The notes beneath the pieces are model-generated. The model was not told the DNA's origin, made no database searches, and saw only the letters and a list, made by a program, of their open reading frames with translations. This document shows positions 5,141 to 6,026 of a DNA stretch of 6,026 nt, piece after piece. The stretch comes from WRIS01 sp964345475 (lineage in GTDB: Bacteria; Actinomycetota; Coriobacteriia; Coriobacteriales; Eggerthellaceae), in contig CAYFQW010000039.1 in assembly GCA_964345475.1 (NCBI GenBank), positions 1 to 6,026 on the forward strand, given 5' to 3'. Each line of letters begins with the position of its first letter. Position 1 is the first letter of the stretch. The position numbers and the translations under genes were made by a program.

Positions 5141-6026
5141 TTACACATCGAGGGAGGTTTGTTCGATCTCGTTGCATTTCGCTTCATATCGGTTCGATCT
5201 ATCCCTCGAATCTCTTGTGCCACGATGATCCGTCAAGACATCATCTCTCCCTCTTCTTGAGCAAAGGAGAGGGCTGTCTGGGTCGTATAGCTTCCGATTC
5301 CTGATGAGGCTTGCCTCGCTTCGAGTTGCATAGCAATACCTACAGCCGTTAAGGCAGGTGTTTGCCTGTCCGATATCGATGCTGGTGACACAGTGGCAAG
5401 CTCTTCGCTGTGCCGTGTCTTTGCCTAATTCCGCGTAACGTGATTTCAGTCGGCTTAGCTTGCAGGAGTGCATTTTTTCGAACAAGCTGCTGTCTATACA
5501 ACGTGCGTGTTCGATACCTAGTCTTTCTGTATCGACGTCTTCAGCACAGGCCTCAACCGACATACCGCAGGCATCAGCAATTTCTACCATGCGGGATACG
5601 AGAGCGTTTTTTAGGCCTTCATCGAGGCTCTGTGCGCCAAGGGTTGAGCAAACGCTTTTTCCATTGCGAAGGTAGTCATCGATAAAGCTAAATATGACTT
5701 TTTCTGTATAGCCTTCAAGGCTCGAAGCGATTTGCTCAAAGGCATTAATTTGGCGGTCAAAGGAATATTTTTCATTTATCAGAATAGGGTCAAAGCGCCA
5801 GATAACCCTATCGGGCCCAAGCTCATGTGATAAACGTTTGAATGTCTCAATTAATTCTTTCTTGTCGGGAAGATTACGTTCAATATCCTGCTCGTAGGCG
5901 GTAAGTGAGAACTGGAAATAATACGCATATTCAGAGAGCTCTCCAAGCCTAGCAAGCAGGGGGCTTGGGTCTTTAGTGGTTGAAGAAACCCCCAAGCTCT
6001 GCTTGGGGTGCGATAGCTGGTTTACC
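5141..6026 (-). CDS. DUF1848 protein with radical-SAM-like cysteine cluster (5' end outside window)
   Basis: The function is unknown. DUF1848 proteins carry C-terminal cysteines resembling the Fe-S site of radical SAM enzymes. Visible family features are YAYYFQFSLTAYEQDIERNLP, GPDRVIWRFDPILINEKY, EGYTEKVIFSFID and QRRACHCVTSIDIG, then TCLNGCRYCYA, which supplies a CxC and a CxxxCxxC, followed by NRKLYDPDSPLLC. The frame stays open to the window edge. The TTG at 5995 lies within the domain and is not a convincing start. Members usually begin with a 'SASRRTDIPAFY'-type block some 60-70 residues earlier, which is not seen here. Where relatives often read FWTKNP this one has SSTTKDP, a divergence that may mean partial decay. 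Its tail after DDVLTD is rich in R and D. Confidence 0.85.
   Translation of the reverse strand, partial: VNQLSHPKQSLGVSSTTKDPSPLLARLGELSEYAYYFQFSLTAYEQDIERNLPDKKELIETFKRLSHELGPDRVIWRFDPILINEKYSFDRQINAFEQIASSLEGYTEKVIFSFIDDYLRNGKSVCSTLGAQSLDEGLKNALVSRMVEIADACGMSVEACAEDVDTERLGIEHARCIDSSLFEKMHSCKLSRLKSRYAELGKDTAQRRACHCVTSIDIGQANTCLNGCRYCYATRSEASLIRNRKLYDPDSPLLCSRRGRDDVLTDHRGTRDSRDRSNRYEAKCNEIEQTSLDV
5148..5209. repeat. Inverted and direct repeats at the 3' end of the DUF1848 gene
   Basis: TCGAGGGA (5148-5155) and TCCCTCGA (5202-5209) form an 8-bp inverted repeat. Between them the 9-mer GTTCGATCT occurs twice in the same direction (5161-5169 and 5192-5200). All lie within the last 25 codons, the part of the protein that looks least like the family. 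The role is unknown; chance is possible. Confidence 0.45.
5990..6008. repeat. Perfect 8-bp hairpin CCCCAAGC-TCT-GCTTGGGG within DUF1848
   Basis: CCCCAAGC (5990-5997) and GCTTGGGG (6001-6008) are separated by three bases. A third element, GCTTGGG at 5963-5969, can pair instead with CCCAAGC (5991-5997), so two hairpins would compete. They lie where the protein sequence departs from the family (HPKQSLGVSSTTKDP). Confidence 0.5.

Noticed and set aside
1..6026. tRNA, rRNA, CRISPR array or attC-type sites
   Set aside because: No regularly spaced repeats, cloverleaf or integron core sequences were seen on reading both strands.

Overview
The window (about half G+C by eye) looks like a chromosomal stretch from an anaerobic actinobacterium, most plausibly of the Coriobacteriia (Eggerthellales-like). 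That placement is inferred from the gene content: a Tat-exported molybdopterin oxidoreductase with a four-cluster ferredoxin partner, an SDR and a DUF1848 protein. No rRNA or other phylogenetic marker is present, so it is tentative.

Bases 1-3475, plus strand: a two-gene respiratory molybdoenzyme operon. The large subunit (10-2912) would be about 967 residues if intact, but it carries two lesions. One G is missing from a G-run at 79-81 inside the Tat signal peptide, and there is an in-frame TAA at 1731-1733. The electron-transfer subunit (from 2909, GTGA overlap) keeps all 16 cysteines for four [4Fe-4S] clusters. Its last few codons run directly into foreign sequence.

Bases about 3468-4043, plus strand: the 3' end of a bacterial group II intron. 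It encodes the last ~170 residues of the intron-encoded reverse transcriptase/maturase, followed by a well-formed domain V and a domain VI with a bulged branch-point A. The 5' ribozyme domains and most of the reverse transcriptase are absent. The truncated intron abuts the ferredoxin gene and gives it a 47-residue out-of-frame tail. No membrane-anchor gene (NrfD/DmsC type) follows.

Bases 4044-4170: a short stretch with no recognisable gene. Bases 4171-4932, minus strand: an intact short-chain dehydrogenase/reductase with a strong Shine-Dalgarno and a plausible sigma-70-type promoter at 4987-5015. Bases 5141-6026, minus strand: a DUF1848 protein with a radical-SAM-like cysteine cluster, whose 5' end lies beyond the window.

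Taken together, the plus-strand operon is a recently decaying molybdoenzyme locus, with three separate lesions in otherwise well-preserved genes and a dead, 5'-truncated retroelement at its end. It converges on two apparently intact minus-strand genes. I see no clear novel multi-gene system. The most informative features are the fusion junction, the two precisely located lesions and the intron 3' remnant.
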